Positions 16,995 to 25,998 of a stretch of DNA of 64,000 nt are shown here, piece by piece. The stretch's first letter is position 1. The number at the start of each line of letters is the position of its first letter. The DNA is from an uncultured Desulfobacteraceae bacterium (lineage in GTDB: Bacteria; Desulfobacterota; Desulfobacteria; Desulfobacterales; UBA2174). Made by a program: the position numbers and the translations under genes. The notes beneath the pieces were generated by a model. It ran no database searches. It was not told where the DNA came from and saw only the letters and a list, made by a program, of their open reading frames with translations. Location of the stretch: the NCBI GenBank assembly GCA_937982505.1, contig CALJLV010000084.1:1-64000 (forward strand). Direction: 5' to 3'.

Positions 16995-18623
16995 ATGGCT
17001 GCAAAAATGATCGTATACGGGACCAAGGCCCGTGAAAAAATGCTCCAGGGCGTCAACGTCCTGGCCGATGCCGTTAAGGTGACCCTGGGCCCCAAGGGCA
17101 ACAACGTGGTGCTGGAAAAATCCTTCGGCTCGCCGGTGGTGACCAAGGACGGGGTCACGGTGGCCAAGGAAATCGAGCTGGAAGACAAGTTCATGAACAT
17201 GGGCGCCCAGATGGTCAAGGAAGTCGCCAGCAAGACCAGTGACACCGCCGGCGACGGCACCACCACCGCCACGGTGCTCGCCCAGGCCATCTGCGCCGAG
17301 GGGTGCAAGCTGGTGGCGGCCGGGGCCAACCCCATGAGCCTCAAGCGCGGCATCGACAAGGGCGTGGAAGCCGTCGTGGCCCAGCTCAAGAAAATCTCCA
17401 AGCCCACCAAGGACAAGAACGAGATCCAGCAGGTGGGCACCGTATCGGCCAACGGCGACGAGACGGTGGGCAAGATCATTTCCGACGCCATGGAAAAGGT
17501 CGGCAAGGAAGGGGTCATCACCGTCGAGGAAGCCAAGAGCATGGAGACCACCTTGGAGGTGGTCGAGGGAATGGAGTTCGACCGCGGTTACATCTCGCCC
17601 TACTTCATCACCGACCCCCAGAAGATGACCGCCGTGGTTGAAGAACCGCTGATCCTGATCCATGAAAAGAAGATCAGCTCCATGCGCGACCTGGTTCCCC
17701 TGCTCGAGCAAACCGCCCGCATGGGCAGGCCGTTGCTGATCATTGCCGAGGACGTGGAGGGCGAGGCCCTGGCCACCCTCATCGTCAACAAGCTGCGCGG
17801 CACCATCAAGGTCGCGGCGGTCAAGGCCCCGGGCTTCGGAGACCGGCGCAAAGCCATGCTGGAAGACATCGCCATCCTCACCGGCGGACAGATGATCAGC
17901 GAAGACCTGGGGGTCAAGCTGGAGAACGTCACTGTCAAGGATCTGGGCAAGTGCAAAACGGTTCGCATCGACAAGGACAACACCACCATCGTGGACGGAG
18001 CCGGCAGCAAGACCGCCATCGAGGCCCGGGTCAAGCAGATCCGCGCCCAGATCGAAGAGACCACCAGCGACTATGACCGGGAAAAACTCCAGGAGCGTCT
18101 GGCCAAAATCATCGGCGGCGTGGCGGTGATCAATATCGGCGCGGCCACCGAGACCGAAATGAAGGAAAAGAAAGCCCGCGTGGAAGATGCCCTCAATGCC
18201 ACCCGGGCCGCAGTGGAGGAAGGGATCGTGCCCGGCGGCGGCGTGACCCTGGTGCGCTGCCTCGATGCCCTGGACAAGGTCAAGGCCAGCGGCGACGAAA
18301 AGCTGGGGATCGACATCCTGCGGCGGGCCCTGGAAGAGCCCCTGCGCCAGATCGCGGCCAACGCCGGCCTGGAAGGGTCGGTGGTGCTCAACAAGGTGCG
18401 CGAGGGCAAGGACGACTACGGCTTCAACGCCGCCACGGAGACCTACGAAAATCTGGTGGCGGCTGGGGTCATCGATCCGACCAAGGTGACCCGCTTCGCC
18501 GTTCAGAACGCCGCCTCGGTGGCTGGCCTGATGCTCACCACCGAAGCCATGATCAGTGAAAAACCGGAGAAGAAGAAAGGCGCCGCCATGCCCCCTGGCG
18601 GGATGGATGACGACATGTATTGA
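16995..18623 (+). CDS. groL: Chaperonin GroEL
   Basis: 542 residues. ATP-driven double-ring chaperonin. The nucleotide site motifs VTLGPKGNNVVLEKSFGSP, TKDGVTVAKEIEL and GDGTTTATVLAQ are intact, as are the apical-domain PGFGDRRKAML and the VVPGGGV-type equatorial signature (GIVPGGGVTLVRCL). The tail is PPGGMDDDMY, shorter than the GGM repeat of E. coli. Second gene of the groES-groEL operon, ended by a perfect palindromic terminator 27 bases downstream. Confidence 0.98.
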   Translation: MAAKMIVYGTKAREKMLQGVNVLADAVKVTLGPKGNNVVLEKSFGSPVVTKDGVTVAKEIELEDKFMNMGAQMVKEVASKTSDTAGDGTTTATVLAQAICAEGCKLVAAGANPMSLKRGIDKGVEAVVAQLKKISKPTKDKNEIQQVGTVSANGDETVGKIISDAMEKVGKEGVITVEEAKSMETTLEVVEGMEFDRGYISPYFITDPQKMTAVVEEPLILIHEKKISSMRDLVPLLEQTARMGRPLLIIAEDVEGEALATLIVNKLRGTIKVAAVKAPGFGDRRKAMLEDIAILTGGQMISEDLGVKLENVTVKDLGKCKTVRIDKDNTTIVDGAGSKTAIEARVKQIRAQIEETTSDYDREKLQERLAKIIGGVAVINIGAATETEMKEKKARVEDALNATRAAVEEGIVPGGGVTLVRCLDALDKVKASGDEKLGIDILRRALEEPLRQIAANAGLEGSVVLNKVREGKDDYGFNAATETYENLVAAGVIDPTKVTRFAVQNAASVAGLMLTTEAMISEKPEKKKGAAMPPGGMDDDMY

Positions 18624-18650
18624 TCCACGGCGCATGCAGTACCTTCAGCC

Positions 18651-18686
18651 AAAAGTCCCCCGCGCCGGCCGGCGCGGGGGACTTTT
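18651..18686. terminator. Bidirectional rho-independent terminator after groEL
   Basis: A perfect 36-base palindrome whose left half is AAAAGTCCCCCGCGCCGG. The GC-rich centre with A4 on the left and T4 on the right can act as an intrinsic terminator on both strands. It separates groEL from the histidine kinase gene. Confidence 0.75.
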
Positions 18687-18836
18687 GGTATTTGCGCCCG
18701 TAAAGGCGGCGCGGCAGGTCTAAAGGGCCGACGCTCCGGCCCGGAAGGCCGCACGGCGTCCCATGGCCCCGGGAACCGGCCGGCAAAGCCCCAACCGATC
18801 ACGGAGTCGAATCCGCAATCGGTTTAAGTCAGGTCT

Positions 18837-21434
18837 ATGAAATCCAACCTGTCCTGGGAAAGCTGCGAGCCTGGATTCGAATATCGCTCTCCGCTGCGCA
18901 TCGTCCTGCCGCTGGCCCTGGCCCTGGGGCTGCTGGGGTTGATCTCCAACTATCTGCTGGTTTCGGATGTCCGGCAGCGTCTGGTGACGATGCGGCGGCA
19001 CGGAATCCAGGACCTCACCCGGGTGGCGGTGGACATTGTGGACCGCTACGCAGCCCTGGCCGCCGCAGGCCGCATTCCGCTGGACCAGGCCCAGAAAGAG
19101 GCGGCGGCCCATCTGAAGCGCATGCGTTTCGGACCACGGGACCAGGGCTATTTCTGGATCAGCGACCGCACCTTGCGCGTCATCATGCATCCGCACCGGC
19201 CAGATCTGGAAGGCCAGGCCGCCGGCCAATTCACCGATCCGGCGGAACGGCGGCCCTTTGCGGCCTTCGCCGAAGCGGTGGGCGGCCCAGAGGGCGCCGG
19301 TTTTGTGGAGTATGCCTGGCAAGGCCAGGATGATGCCGGTCGCACAGCGCCCAAGATCGCCCACGTGCGCCTCTTTGCCGGGTGGGACTGGATCGTGGGC
19401 ACCGGCATCTACCTGGAGGATGTCCGCGGGGAGATCACCGGCCTATCGACCCGTCTGGCATATGGCGGGCTCGGCGCCCTGGCGGCCCTGGGCATGCTGA
19501 CGGCCTATCTCATCTGGCAGGGCGTGCGCACCGAGCGGCGGCGCCATGATGCCTGGACCACCCTATACCGGCGCGGTGAAGAACGGCGCGCCATCCTTGA
19601 GTCCACCCCACACCCGGTGGTGGTCTACGATCATCAGGGCGCCGCCCAGTATGTCAATCCGGCCTTTACCCGCACCTTTGGCTGGTCGCTGGCCGAAATT
19701 CTGGGCCAGCGCATCGATTTCGTGCCGCGGAGCGAGCACGAAAAGACCCTGGCCGGCATCCGCCAGGCCTACGAACAGGGAGCCGCCACGATCCAGACCC
19801 GCCGTCTGACACGGGAGGGACGCGTCCTGGATGTCCAGATCAGCGCAGCGGCCTACCACGATATGGCAGGCCGCCCCATCGGCATGGTGGTCAATCTGGT
19901 GGATACCACCGCCCAAAAACGCGCCGAGGCGGACTTGCGCGAAAGCGAGGCCAAGTACCGCCGTCTGGTGGAGAACGCCGGAGACGCGATTTTCATCACC
20001 CAGGACGGGATCATCAAGTTCGCCAACCAACGGATGCTGGACACTTCGGGCTACGACGCCCGAAGCCTGGCCCGGATTCCGTTTGCCGACATGATCCACC
20101 CCCAGGACCGCGAAGTCATCCTTCAGCGCCATGGCCAGCGCCTCCGGGGCGAAGCCGTCAAGCCCCAGATCACTTTTCGCGGGTACAATCGACAGAGGGA
20201 TTTGCTCTGGCTGGAGCTGAACGCCGTCAACATCGAATGGGAAGGGCGCCCGGCGGTGCTCAATTTCCTGCGCGACATCACGGAAAAGAAACGCCTGGAG
20301 GCGGAGATCGCCCAGGCCCACCGCCTCGAGAGCCTGGGGACCCTGGCCGGCGGCATCGCCCACGACTTCAACAATCTGCTGATGGGCATTTTAGGCAACG
20401 CCGCCTTGATGCGAACCGACCTTGATCCTGGCCATGCCCATCACCAGCGCCTGGCGGACATCGAAACCCTGGTGCACAACGGCGCCGAACTGACCCGCCA
20501 GTTGCTCGGCTTTGCCCGGGGGGGCAAGTACAAGCTGCAACCCACCGACCTGAACGGGTTGGTTCGGGCCGGCGTGGCCCTGTTCCGCCGCACCCGCAGG
20601 GAAATCACCGTTCGCGAAAACTACCAGGCGGATCTGTGGCCGGTGGAGGTGGATCGCAGCCAGATCAACCAGGTGCTGCTCAATCTGATGGTCAATGCCT
20701 GGCAGTCGATGCCTCAGGGGGGGCAGCTGACCATCACCACCGCCAACCAGGAATGGCATCCGGAGCAGGCGGCGGCCCACGGGTTGTCCCCCGGACGCTT
20801 TGTCTGCACGACGGTGAGCGATACGGGCGTCGGTATGGACGAGGCCACCTGCCAGCGCATCTTCGAACCCTTTTTCACCACCCGCCAGATGGGCCACGGC
20901 ACCGGCCTGGGTCTGGCCTCGGCCTACGGGATCATCCGCAACCATGGCGGCCTCCTCACCGTCAGCAGTTGCAAGGGGGTGGGGTCCTCCTTCGCCTTCC
21001 ACCTGCCGGCCACGGCCAACGCCGTCTCCGAAGACGCCGGCCCGGCCGCCGATAAACGCCGCGGCCATGAGACCATCCTGCTGGTGGACGACGAGCCGAT
21101 GGTCCTCGAGGTCAGCCGGGAATTGCTCCAAAGACTCGGTTACACCGTGTTCACGGCGGATTCGGGGCAGGCCGCCTTGGACCTGCTGGCGCAACCGCAG
21201 GCATCCTTCGATCTGGTGATCCTGGACATGATCATGCCCGGCCTGTCCGGGGCCGAACTCTTCGATGGCATCCGGCGCCTGAAACCAAACCAGCCGGTAC
21301 TGCTGGCCAGCGGTTACAGCCAGGAAGGAGAAGCCAAGTCCATCCTGGAGCGCGGCTGTGACGGTTTCATCCAGAAGCCTTTCGATCTGGCCCTGCTGAG
21401 TCGGCGGATCCGCGAGATCCTCGACCGGCGCTGA
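18837..21434 (+). CDS. Hybrid sensor histidine kinase (Cache, two PAS, HisKA, HATPase, receiver)
   Basis: 865 residues. Membrane helices near 20-40 and 212-232 bracket an extracytoplasmic single-Cache domain (RDQGYFWISD and HPHRPDLEGQ are typical). Then come PAS 1 (about 255-365), PAS 2 (about 375-490), the dimerisation/phosphotransfer helix with GGIAHDFNN (His near 509), the ATPase domain (NLMVNAWQSM, DTGVGMD, GTGLGLASAYGI) and a C-terminal receiver with acidic DDE, phospho-acceptor Asp near 797 (LVILDMIMPG) and a late conserved Lys. It probably senses a small periplasmic molecule and passes phosphate internally. No response regulator gene is adjacent, so the output partner is unknown. Confidence 0.9.
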   Translation: MKSNLSWESCEPGFEYRSPLRIVLPLALALGLLGLISNYLLVSDVRQRLVTMRRHGIQDLTRVAVDIVDRYAALAAAGRIPLDQAQKEAAAHLKRMRFGPRDQGYFWISDRTLRVIMHPHRPDLEGQAAGQFTDPAERRPFAAFAEAVGGPEGAGFVEYAWQGQDDAGRTAPKIAHVRLFAGWDWIVGTGIYLEDVRGEITGLSTRLAYGGLGALAALGMLTAYLIWQGVRTERRRHDAWTTLYRRGEERRAILESTPHPVVVYDHQGAAQYVNPAFTRTFGWSLAEILGQRIDFVPRSEHEKTLAGIRQAYEQGAATIQTRRLTREGRVLDVQISAAAYHDMAGRPIGMVVNLVDTTAQKRAEADLRESEAKYRRLVENAGDAIFITQDGIIKFANQRMLDTSGYDARSLARIPFADMIHPQDREVILQRHGQRLRGEAVKPQITFRGYNRQRDLLWLELNAVNIEWEGRPAVLNFLRDITEKKRLEAEIAQAHRLESLGTLAGGIAHDFNNLLMGILGNAALMRTDLDPGHAHHQRLADIETLVHNGAELTRQLLGFARGGKYKLQPTDLNGLVRAGVALFRRTRREITVRENYQADLWPVEVDRSQINQVLLNLMVNAWQSMPQGGQLTITTANQEWHPEQAAAHGLSPGRFVCTTVSDTGVGMDEATCQRIFEPFFTTRQMGHGTGLGLASAYGIIRNHGGLLTVSSCKGVGSSFAFHLPATANAVSEDAGPAADKRRGHETILLVDDEPMVLEVSRELLQRLGYTVFTADSGQAALDLLAQPQASFDLVILDMIMPGLSGAELFDGIRRLKPNQPVLLASGYSQEGEAKSILERGCDGFIQKPFDLALLSRRIREILDRR

Positions 21435-21462
21435 CCTGCCCCGGTCGCTGCCGCCCCGGAAA

Positions 21463-21490
21463 GGGAGCGCCGGCAGCGGGCCGGCGCCCT
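21463..21490. terminator. GC-rich stem-loop between convergent genes
   Basis: GCGCCGGC (21467-21474) and GCCGGCGC (21480-21487) form an 8-base stem with a 5-base loop between the ends of the kinase and MORN genes. There is no T-run, so any terminator role is weakly supported. Confidence 0.25.
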
Positions 21491-22479
21491 CAGGGACAGG
21501 CCGTCAAGCGGCCTTTGGGCTGGAAGCGCAGCGCCAGGCCTTCCAGATTGGCGGGGAGCACCACGAGGGCCTGCGCCTGGCGCGAGGCTCGAGGCGCCAG
21601 ATCCTGGTCCTCACGCCAATCGACGATGCGCTCGAGAAGGTCGCCGATCATCATCCACCCTTCAAAGTGCATGCGGCAGGCGCTGGTGTTGGTCAATGAA
21701 AAGCTCAGTTCGATGGTCTCCGGACTGCGGCGCACCAGATTCAGTGTCAGATGGCCGACCACCGAGCGCCCCTGGCCCGTGGTCAGGTCGGTGCCGACCC
21801 CATCGATGATGCGCCCTTCGGCTTGCAGGTGAATGGGGGTGGCATCCAGGGCCGCCGTCGTGCCGGCCACGACCGGGGGCGGACCCGGCACGGAATCGGC
21901 GGGCGGAAAATCGCGGTCGGGAGCCCGAAAGCCGGGCGCAGGAGGCGAAACCGGATCGCGGACATCGTTTGCCGTTACCGCCCATTGCTCCAGGCGGCCG
22001 GTAACCTCAAGGCTCGGCATGGGTGCCACCAGGACGTCGTTCTGCCAGCGGCCCGATTCGGTATGGCCGTCGGCGAAGCGGTACACGCCCAAACCGTTTT
22101 TGGCGTCCTCGGCCCACTGGCCTTCATACCTCGCCCCGTCGGGCCAGCGATAGGTCCCCAGGCCATGGCGCCGGCCGCCCTGCCACTGGCCCTCGTAGAC
22201 GGCGCCGCTGGGCCAGATGTAGATCCCCCGGCCGTGGCGCTGACCGTCGATAAACTGCCCCTCGTAGCGCCGACCGTCGGGCCAGGTATAGACCCCCCTG
22301 CCGGCAAAACGCGTGTCCTGGAACCCCCCCTCGTAACGGGTTCCATCCGGCCAGGCGTAAACCCCCGTACCCGTCACGCAGTCGCCCTGGAGACAGGCCG
22401 CTTCCAGTCCCGCAGGGGCACCTGGCACCCCGAGCCAACCGATGGCAAACCAGAGCATCAAACCACGCCATGTCTTCAT
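21490..22479 (-). CDS. Secreted MORN-repeat protein
   Basis: 329 residues. A signal peptide (MKTWRGLMLWFAIGWLGVPGAPAGLEA) is followed by five MORN repeats in about residues 38-150, each with the YEGxW/F...GxGxYxWPDG pattern. A Pro-rich linker (about 175-205) leads to a C-terminal beta-rich domain of unknown type (about 210-329) that contains LNLVRRSPETIELSFSLTNTS. MORN repeats often bind membranes or act as scaffolds; in bacteria the role is mostly unknown. AGGAAAGG lies before the ATG. It is divergent from htpX and convergent with the histidine kinase. Confidence 0.8.
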   Translation of the reverse strand: MKTWRGLMLWFAIGWLGVPGAPAGLEAACLQGDCVTGTGVYAWPDGTRYEGGFQDTRFAGRGVYTWPDGRRYEGQFIDGQRHGRGIYIWPSGAVYEGQWQGGRRHGLGTYRWPDGARYEGQWAEDAKNGLGVYRFADGHTESGRWQNDVLVAPMPSLEVTGRLEQWAVTANDVRDPVSPPAPGFRAPDRDFPPADSVPGPPPVVAGTTAALDATPIHLQAEGRIIDGVGTDLTTGQGRSVVGHLTLNLVRRSPETIELSFSLTNTSACRMHFEGWMMIGDLLERIVDWREDQDLAPRASRQAQALVVLPANLEGLALRFQPKGRLTACP

Positions 22480-22568
22480 GAAACCGCCTTTCCTGGCCTT
22501 GGGTCACATCCCTCGCGGAGCCGATCATTTCTCCCGGATCGAAGCGCTTTCGGGTATCGAGGATTGCA

Positions 22569-22598
22569 GTAATAAAACGCCGATGCCCGAACTGTCAA
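22569..22598 (-). promoter_or_regulatory. Candidate promoter of the MORN-repeat gene
   Basis: On the minus strand TTGACA (22598-22593), 18-base spacer, TATTAC (22574-22569). Perfect -35, 4/6 -10, about 90 bases before the start codon. Confidence 0.45.
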
Positions 22599-22623
22599 AT
22601 TCCGCCCTTTTGCACCCGGACCT

Positions 22624-22651
22624 TTGTCATTTGAAGAATCGCGCTTATAAT
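22624..22651 (+). promoter_or_regulatory. Sigma-70-type promoter of htpX
   Basis: TTGTCA (22624-22629), 16-base spacer, perfect TATAAT (22646-22651), leaving a leader of about 80 bases before htpX. It lies back to back with the MORN gene promoter. Confidence 0.7.
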
Positions 22652-22739
22652 GCGAACAGCCGCAAACGCCCTGGCGGGCAGTGCCCATCGACCCGCCGGG
22701 GCGTCTCAGACACCGTTTCCCAGCAAGGAGAAGACGCGC

Positions 22740-23672
22740 ATGACGACCAATCATCTTCGAACCGGGCTGCTGCTGGCCGCCATGACCGCCCTGATCCTGG
22801 TCGTCGGCCAGCTCGTGGGCGGCCGCCAGGGAATGATCGTGGCCCTGGTGCTGGCCGCCGGGATGAATTTTGCCAGCTACTGGTACTCGGACAAGATCGT
22901 GCTGGGAATGTACCGCGCCCGACCCGTTACCGCCGCGCAGGCCCCCGAACTCTATGCGTTGACCGAGGCCCTCTCCCGCCGGGCAGGACTGCCCATGCCC
23001 CGGCTCTACCTGATTCCGGATCCGACCCCCAATGCCTTTGCCACCGGACGGAACCCGGAACATGCGGTGGTGGCCGTCACCGAGGGACTGGTGCGCCTGA
23101 TGGACCGCGAGGAGATCGCCGGTGTTCTGGCGCACGAGCTGGCGCACGTGCGCAATCGGGACATCCTGGTGGGCAGCATCGCCGCCACCCTGGCCGGTGC
23201 CATCATGATGCTGGCCAGCATGGCGCGCTGGAGCGCCCTTTTCGGCGGTCACCGTAACGATAACAACGGAGGCGGTCTGGGAGGCCTCGGATTGATCCTC
23301 ATGTCCGTGATCGCCCCCCTGGCCGCCATGGTGATCCAGATGGCCATCTCCCGTTCCCGCGAGTACCTGGCAGATCGCACCGGCGCCGCGATTTCAGGGT
23401 CCAGTGAAGGACTGGCGCGGGCCCTGGAAAAGCTGGGCGCGCATGCCCGGGGCTCCCGCCCCATGGCCGCCAACGCGGCCACGGCCCACATGTTCATCGT
23501 CAACCCGCTTTCGGGCGGAAGCCTGGCGAGCCTGTTTTCCACCCATCCCCCCCTGGCCGAGCGCATCGCCCGGCTGCGGGGGCACGACACCCAAACGGCG
23601 CCGCCGTCCGCCCCCCAGGGCCAGACCATGGCCCGCAGCGGCCGGGATTTCTGGGATCGGTTTTCACGCTAG
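22740..23672 (+). CDS. htpX: Membrane zinc metalloprotease HtpX
   Basis: 310 residues. M48-family quality-control protease of the inner membrane that cuts damaged membrane proteins. Two N-terminal hydrophobic helices (about 8-25 and 30-48), the catalytic HELAHVRNRDI, two more helices (about 145-165 and 180-205) and the third zinc ligand in SREYLADRTGA are all present, as is the closing FSTHPPLAERIARL. AAGGAG lies nine bases before the ATG, which rules out the longer upstream reading. A TetR-type gene follows after about 100 bases. Confidence 0.95.
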   Translation: MTTNHLRTGLLLAAMTALILVVGQLVGGRQGMIVALVLAAGMNFASYWYSDKIVLGMYRARPVTAAQAPELYALTEALSRRAGLPMPRLYLIPDPTPNAFATGRNPEHAVVAVTEGLVRLMDREEIAGVLAHELAHVRNRDILVGSIAATLAGAIMMLASMARWSALFGGHRNDNNGGGLGGLGLILMSVIAPLAAMVIQMAISRSREYLADRTGAAISGSSEGLARALEKLGAHARGSRPMAANAATAHMFIVNPLSGGSLASLFSTHPPLAERIARLRGHDTQTAPPSAPQGQTMARSGRDFWDRFSR

Positions 23673-23770
23673 CCCGTGCAAGGATCGGGCGCGGCGGTCC
23701 GCACCCGGCGGAAGCCCACCTCCTGGTGCGGCACAACACATCACCTCAACACGCAAAGGATCAATTCCGG

Positions 23771-24421
23771 ATGGGCATTCAGGAGCGCAAGGAAAGAGAG
23801 CGCGAACGGCGCCGGCAGGATATCATGGTGGCCGCACGCCGCGTGTTCAGCACCAAAGGGTATGAGAAGGCCACCATGGAAGATATCGCCCGGGAGGTGG
23901 AACTGAGCCCCGGCACCCTCTATCTGTACTTCAAGAACAAAGACGACTTATACGCCTCGCTCAATTTGCGGGTGCTGCAGTTCCTGTCCGTCAAGCTCGA
24001 CCATGCCCTTTCCGAGCCGGCGCTGGATCTAGACGGCAAACTAGACCGGCTGATGGCGGCCATGATGGCGGTCTATGAATTCGACCCGTTGATCCTCAAC
24101 AACGTTTTCCATCTCCAGTCGAGCGAAACGCTCAACAACATCTCGCCTGAACTGCTCGAGGAGATCAACGCCCTGAGTCGTGCGGCCCTGCGCAGTGTGG
24201 CGGGGATGTTCGCCGCCGAGATCGAAAAAGGGACCCTCATCGATGCCAATCCCACCGCCCTGGCCGACCTGCTCTGGGGCCTGTTTTCAGGCATCGCCCT
24301 GTGGGAGGAGACCAAGCGCATGGTCAATCCCGACCGCTACCAGTTTGAAAAGAATATCCGAACCGGATTTGACCTGTTGCGCCGCGGGCTGCAGAAAAGG
24401 CCCCGGCCGGTCTCCGGTTGA
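23771..24421 (+). CDS. TetR family transcriptional regulator
   Basis: 216 residues. The N-terminal helix-turn-helix is typical: AARRVFSTKGYEKATMEDIAREVELSPGTLYLYFKNKDDLY. The C-terminal 140 residues form the expected helical ligand/dimer domain (LMAAMMAVYEFDP, ALSRAALRSVAGMFAAEIEKG). Start chosen at the ATG before GIQERKERERERRRQD, a common basic leader; AAAGGA lies about 11 bases upstream. Ligand and targets unknown. It may control htpX, dodecin or itself, but no operator-like palindrome was identified. Confidence 0.9.
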   Translation: MGIQERKERERERRRQDIMVAARRVFSTKGYEKATMEDIAREVELSPGTLYLYFKNKDDLYASLNLRVLQFLSVKLDHALSEPALDLDGKLDRLMAAMMAVYEFDPLILNNVFHLQSSETLNNISPELLEEINALSRAALRSVAGMFAAEIEKGTLIDANPTALADLLWGLFSGIALWEETKRMVNPDRYQFEKNIRTGFDLLRRGLQKRPRPVSG

Positions 24422-24581
24422 ACAAGGCCGGGCGGTGCCCCGGTGCGCGCTCAGAATCCATTTGACAGCCGCCCCCCAAAGCCCCTAAGCTTGAACAGCG
24501 GCGATGGATGGGAACGCGCCAGCGGAAAGGTGCCCCGCGATGCCTGCAACGCCCTTCTTTTTTCGGTTGGATGCCATGCGC

Positions 24582-24631
24582 ACGCCCCCGGGTGCGGACC
24601 CGATCCGCGCCGGGGGCGTTTCGCGTCTTTC
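24582..24631 (+). terminator. Stem-loop with weak T-rich tail downstream of the TetR gene
   Basis: ACGCCCCCG (24582-24590) pairs with CGGGGGCGT (24611-24619), and the inner GCGGA/TCCGC extends the structure. It is followed by TTCGCGTCTTT. It lies between the tetR-type gene and dodecin, about 80 bases before the latter. Confidence 0.4.
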
Positions 24632-24700
24632 CCCTGCCCCTGCGGCGACACCGCAAGCCAGGGATCCGCGCACAACCCCTTAACGAGAGGAGGTCGACTG

Positions 24701-24910
24701 ATGAGCGGCAGCGTTTACAAGATCATCGAGCTGGTGGGAACGAGCGACAAGTCCTGGGAAGACGCCGCCGCCCGAGCGGTGGAAACCGCAGGCAAGAGCC
24801 TGCGGGATCTGCGGGTGGCCGAAGTGACCAAGATGGACATGACCATTGAAAACGGCAAGATACTGCGCTACCGGGCCCGGGTGGCCCTTTCTTTCAAGTA
24901 CGAAGACTAA
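24701..24910 (+). CDS. Dodecin (flavin-binding storage protein)
   Basis: 69 residues, the normal size. Dodecins assemble into 12-mers that bind flavin pairs and buffer free FMN/riboflavin. The family pattern is intact: VYKIIELVGTSDKSWEDAA with the flavin-stacking Trp, then AGKSLRDLRVAEVTKMD and the final strand YRARVALSFKYED. GAGAGGAGG sits close before the ATG. A strong terminator follows immediately, so it ends its transcript. Confidence 0.93.
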   Translation: MSGSVYKIIELVGTSDKSWEDAAARAVETAGKSLRDLRVAEVTKMDMTIENGKILRYRARVALSFKYED

Positions 24911-24916
24911 AAAAAG

Positions 24917-24954
24917 GGGGTCGCTGCTTGAAAAAATGCAGCGACCCCTTTTTT
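24917..24954 (+). terminator. Rho-independent terminator after dodecin
   Basis: GGGGTCGCTGC (24917-24927) pairs perfectly with GCAGCGACCCC (24938-24948), followed by T6 (24949-24954). A-rich sequence before the stem could let it also work for minus-strand transcripts leaving tRNA-Val. Confidence 0.9.
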
Positions 24955-24960
24955 GTATTT

Positions 24961-25035
24961 TGGTGGGCGGTACAGGATTTGAACCTGTGACTTCCACCGT
25001 GTGAAGGTGGCACTCTCCCGCTGAGTTAACCGCCC
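24961..25035 (-). tRNA. tRNA-Val (anticodon CAC)
   Basis: 75 bases on the minus strand including an encoded CCA end. The acceptor stem GGGCGGT pairs with ACCGCCC. The anticodon stem-loop is CCACC-TTCACAC-GGTGG, giving anticodon CAC for the valine codon GUG. The T arm contains GGTTCAAATCC. It lies just after the ihf-like gene on the same strand, so it may be co-transcribed with it. Confidence 0.95.
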
Positions 25036-25043
25036 GAACTGAT

Positions 25044-25319
25044 TCAGGAATCGACTTTTTCTTTCAGCTCCTTGCCCACTTTGAAGAAGGGCAGCCGCTT
25101 GGAGGGGACCTCGATCTGCCGTCCTGTTTTGGGATTTCGCCCCGTGTAGGCCTTGTACTCCTTTACCGAGAAGCTTCCGAACCCTCTGATCTCCACACGA
25201 TCACCCTCGCCCATGGCTTCCGTGACGGCGCCGAAAAACTGCTCCACCACCATCTCGGCGTCCTTGCGGCTCAGGCCGGTATAATCCTTCAAGGCATTGA
25301 TCAGGTTGGACTTGTTCAT
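25044..25319 (-). CDS. HU/IHF family DNA-bending protein
   Basis: 91 residues. The fold is clear: MNKSNLINALKDYTGLSRKDAE, then VEIRGFGSFSVKEYKAYTGRNPKTG with the Pro-containing arm that intercalates into DNA, and the basic FKVGKELKEKV tail. It looks closer to IHF subunits than to HU by its GFGSF...RNPKTGRQIEVPSK section, but subunit type is not certain. GGGGGAG lies five to six bases before the ATG. The gene has its own promoter-like signal inside the end of scpB. Confidence 0.9.
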   Translation of the reverse strand: MNKSNLINALKDYTGLSRKDAEMVVEQFFGAVTEAMGEGDRVEIRGFGSFSVKEYKAYTGRNPKTGRQIEVPSKRLPFFKVGKELKEKVDS

Positions 25320-25367
25320 ACCCGCTCCCCCGGCGCCCCGCTTGGGTACCGGTTCAAATTCGGCGCT

Positions 25368-25396
25368 ACTATGGAGGTTGTAGGGGTCAAAGTCAA
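25368..25396 (-). promoter_or_regulatory. Candidate promoter of the HU/IHF gene
   Basis: On the minus strand TTGACT (25396-25391), 17-base spacer, CATAGT (25373-25368), about 50 bases before the start codon. Confidence 0.5.
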
Positions 25397-25998
25397 GGCT
25401 TTTTTCCGCTCTCCTGGAGCGGCACGGATTCCTGGCAATCCGCAGCAGAACCGGTGGCAACCGGCTGCCCCGGGTCGCTGGAGAGCTCCTTGATCTCCTT
25501 GAGGGTCGGCAGGTCCTTGAGGTCCCGCAACTCGAAAACTTCCAGGAAGATGCGGGTCGTGCCGTAGAGCAGGGGCCGCCCCGGGATCTCGCGCCGCCCC
25601 ATCACCCGAATCAGGCGGCGTTCGAGGAGCATCCGCAGCACCCCGCCGCAATCCACCCCGCGCACCGCCTCGATTTCGGCGCGCACCACCGGCTGGCGAT
25701 AGGCCACGATGGCCAGGGTTTCCAGAGCTGCACGGCTCAGCCGCGGGGCCCCGATTCCCCTGAGGCGCCGGATCCAGGGGTGAAAGCGGGGCCGGCTGCG
25801 CAGCTGGTAGCCGCCCGCCACCTGCTGCAGATAGAAGCCGCCGCCCCGATTTTCATATTCCTCGGCCAAGGATTCCAGGGCGCGGCGCAGCCCCTCCTGA
25901 TCACCGGTGCCGATGACCTCGGCCAGGGTTCCGAGGTTCAACGGTCCTTCGGCCGCAAAGAGCAGTCCTTCAAGGATGGCGCCAAGATCTTCGCTCAT
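25393..25998 (-). CDS. scpB: Segregation and condensation protein B
   Basis: 201 residues. Winged-helix partner of ScpA and Smc in chromosome condensation. Recognisable parts are LEGLLFAAEGPLNLGTLAEVIG at the start, the central SRAALETLAIVAYRQPVVRAEIEAVRGVD and GRPLLYGTTRIFLEVFEL. The start overlaps the scpA stop by four bases. The last 25 residues are an acidic, Gly/Ser-rich tail. Confidence 0.95.
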   Translation of the reverse strand: MSEDLGAILEGLLFAAEGPLNLGTLAEVIGTGDQEGLRRALESLAEEYENRGGGFYLQQVAGGYQLRSRPRFHPWIRRLRGIGAPRLSRAALETLAIVAYRQPVVRAEIEAVRGVDCGGVLRMLLERRLIRVMGRREIPGRPLLYGTTRIFLEVFELRDLKDLPTLKEIKELSSDPGQPVATGSAADCQESVPLQESGKKP

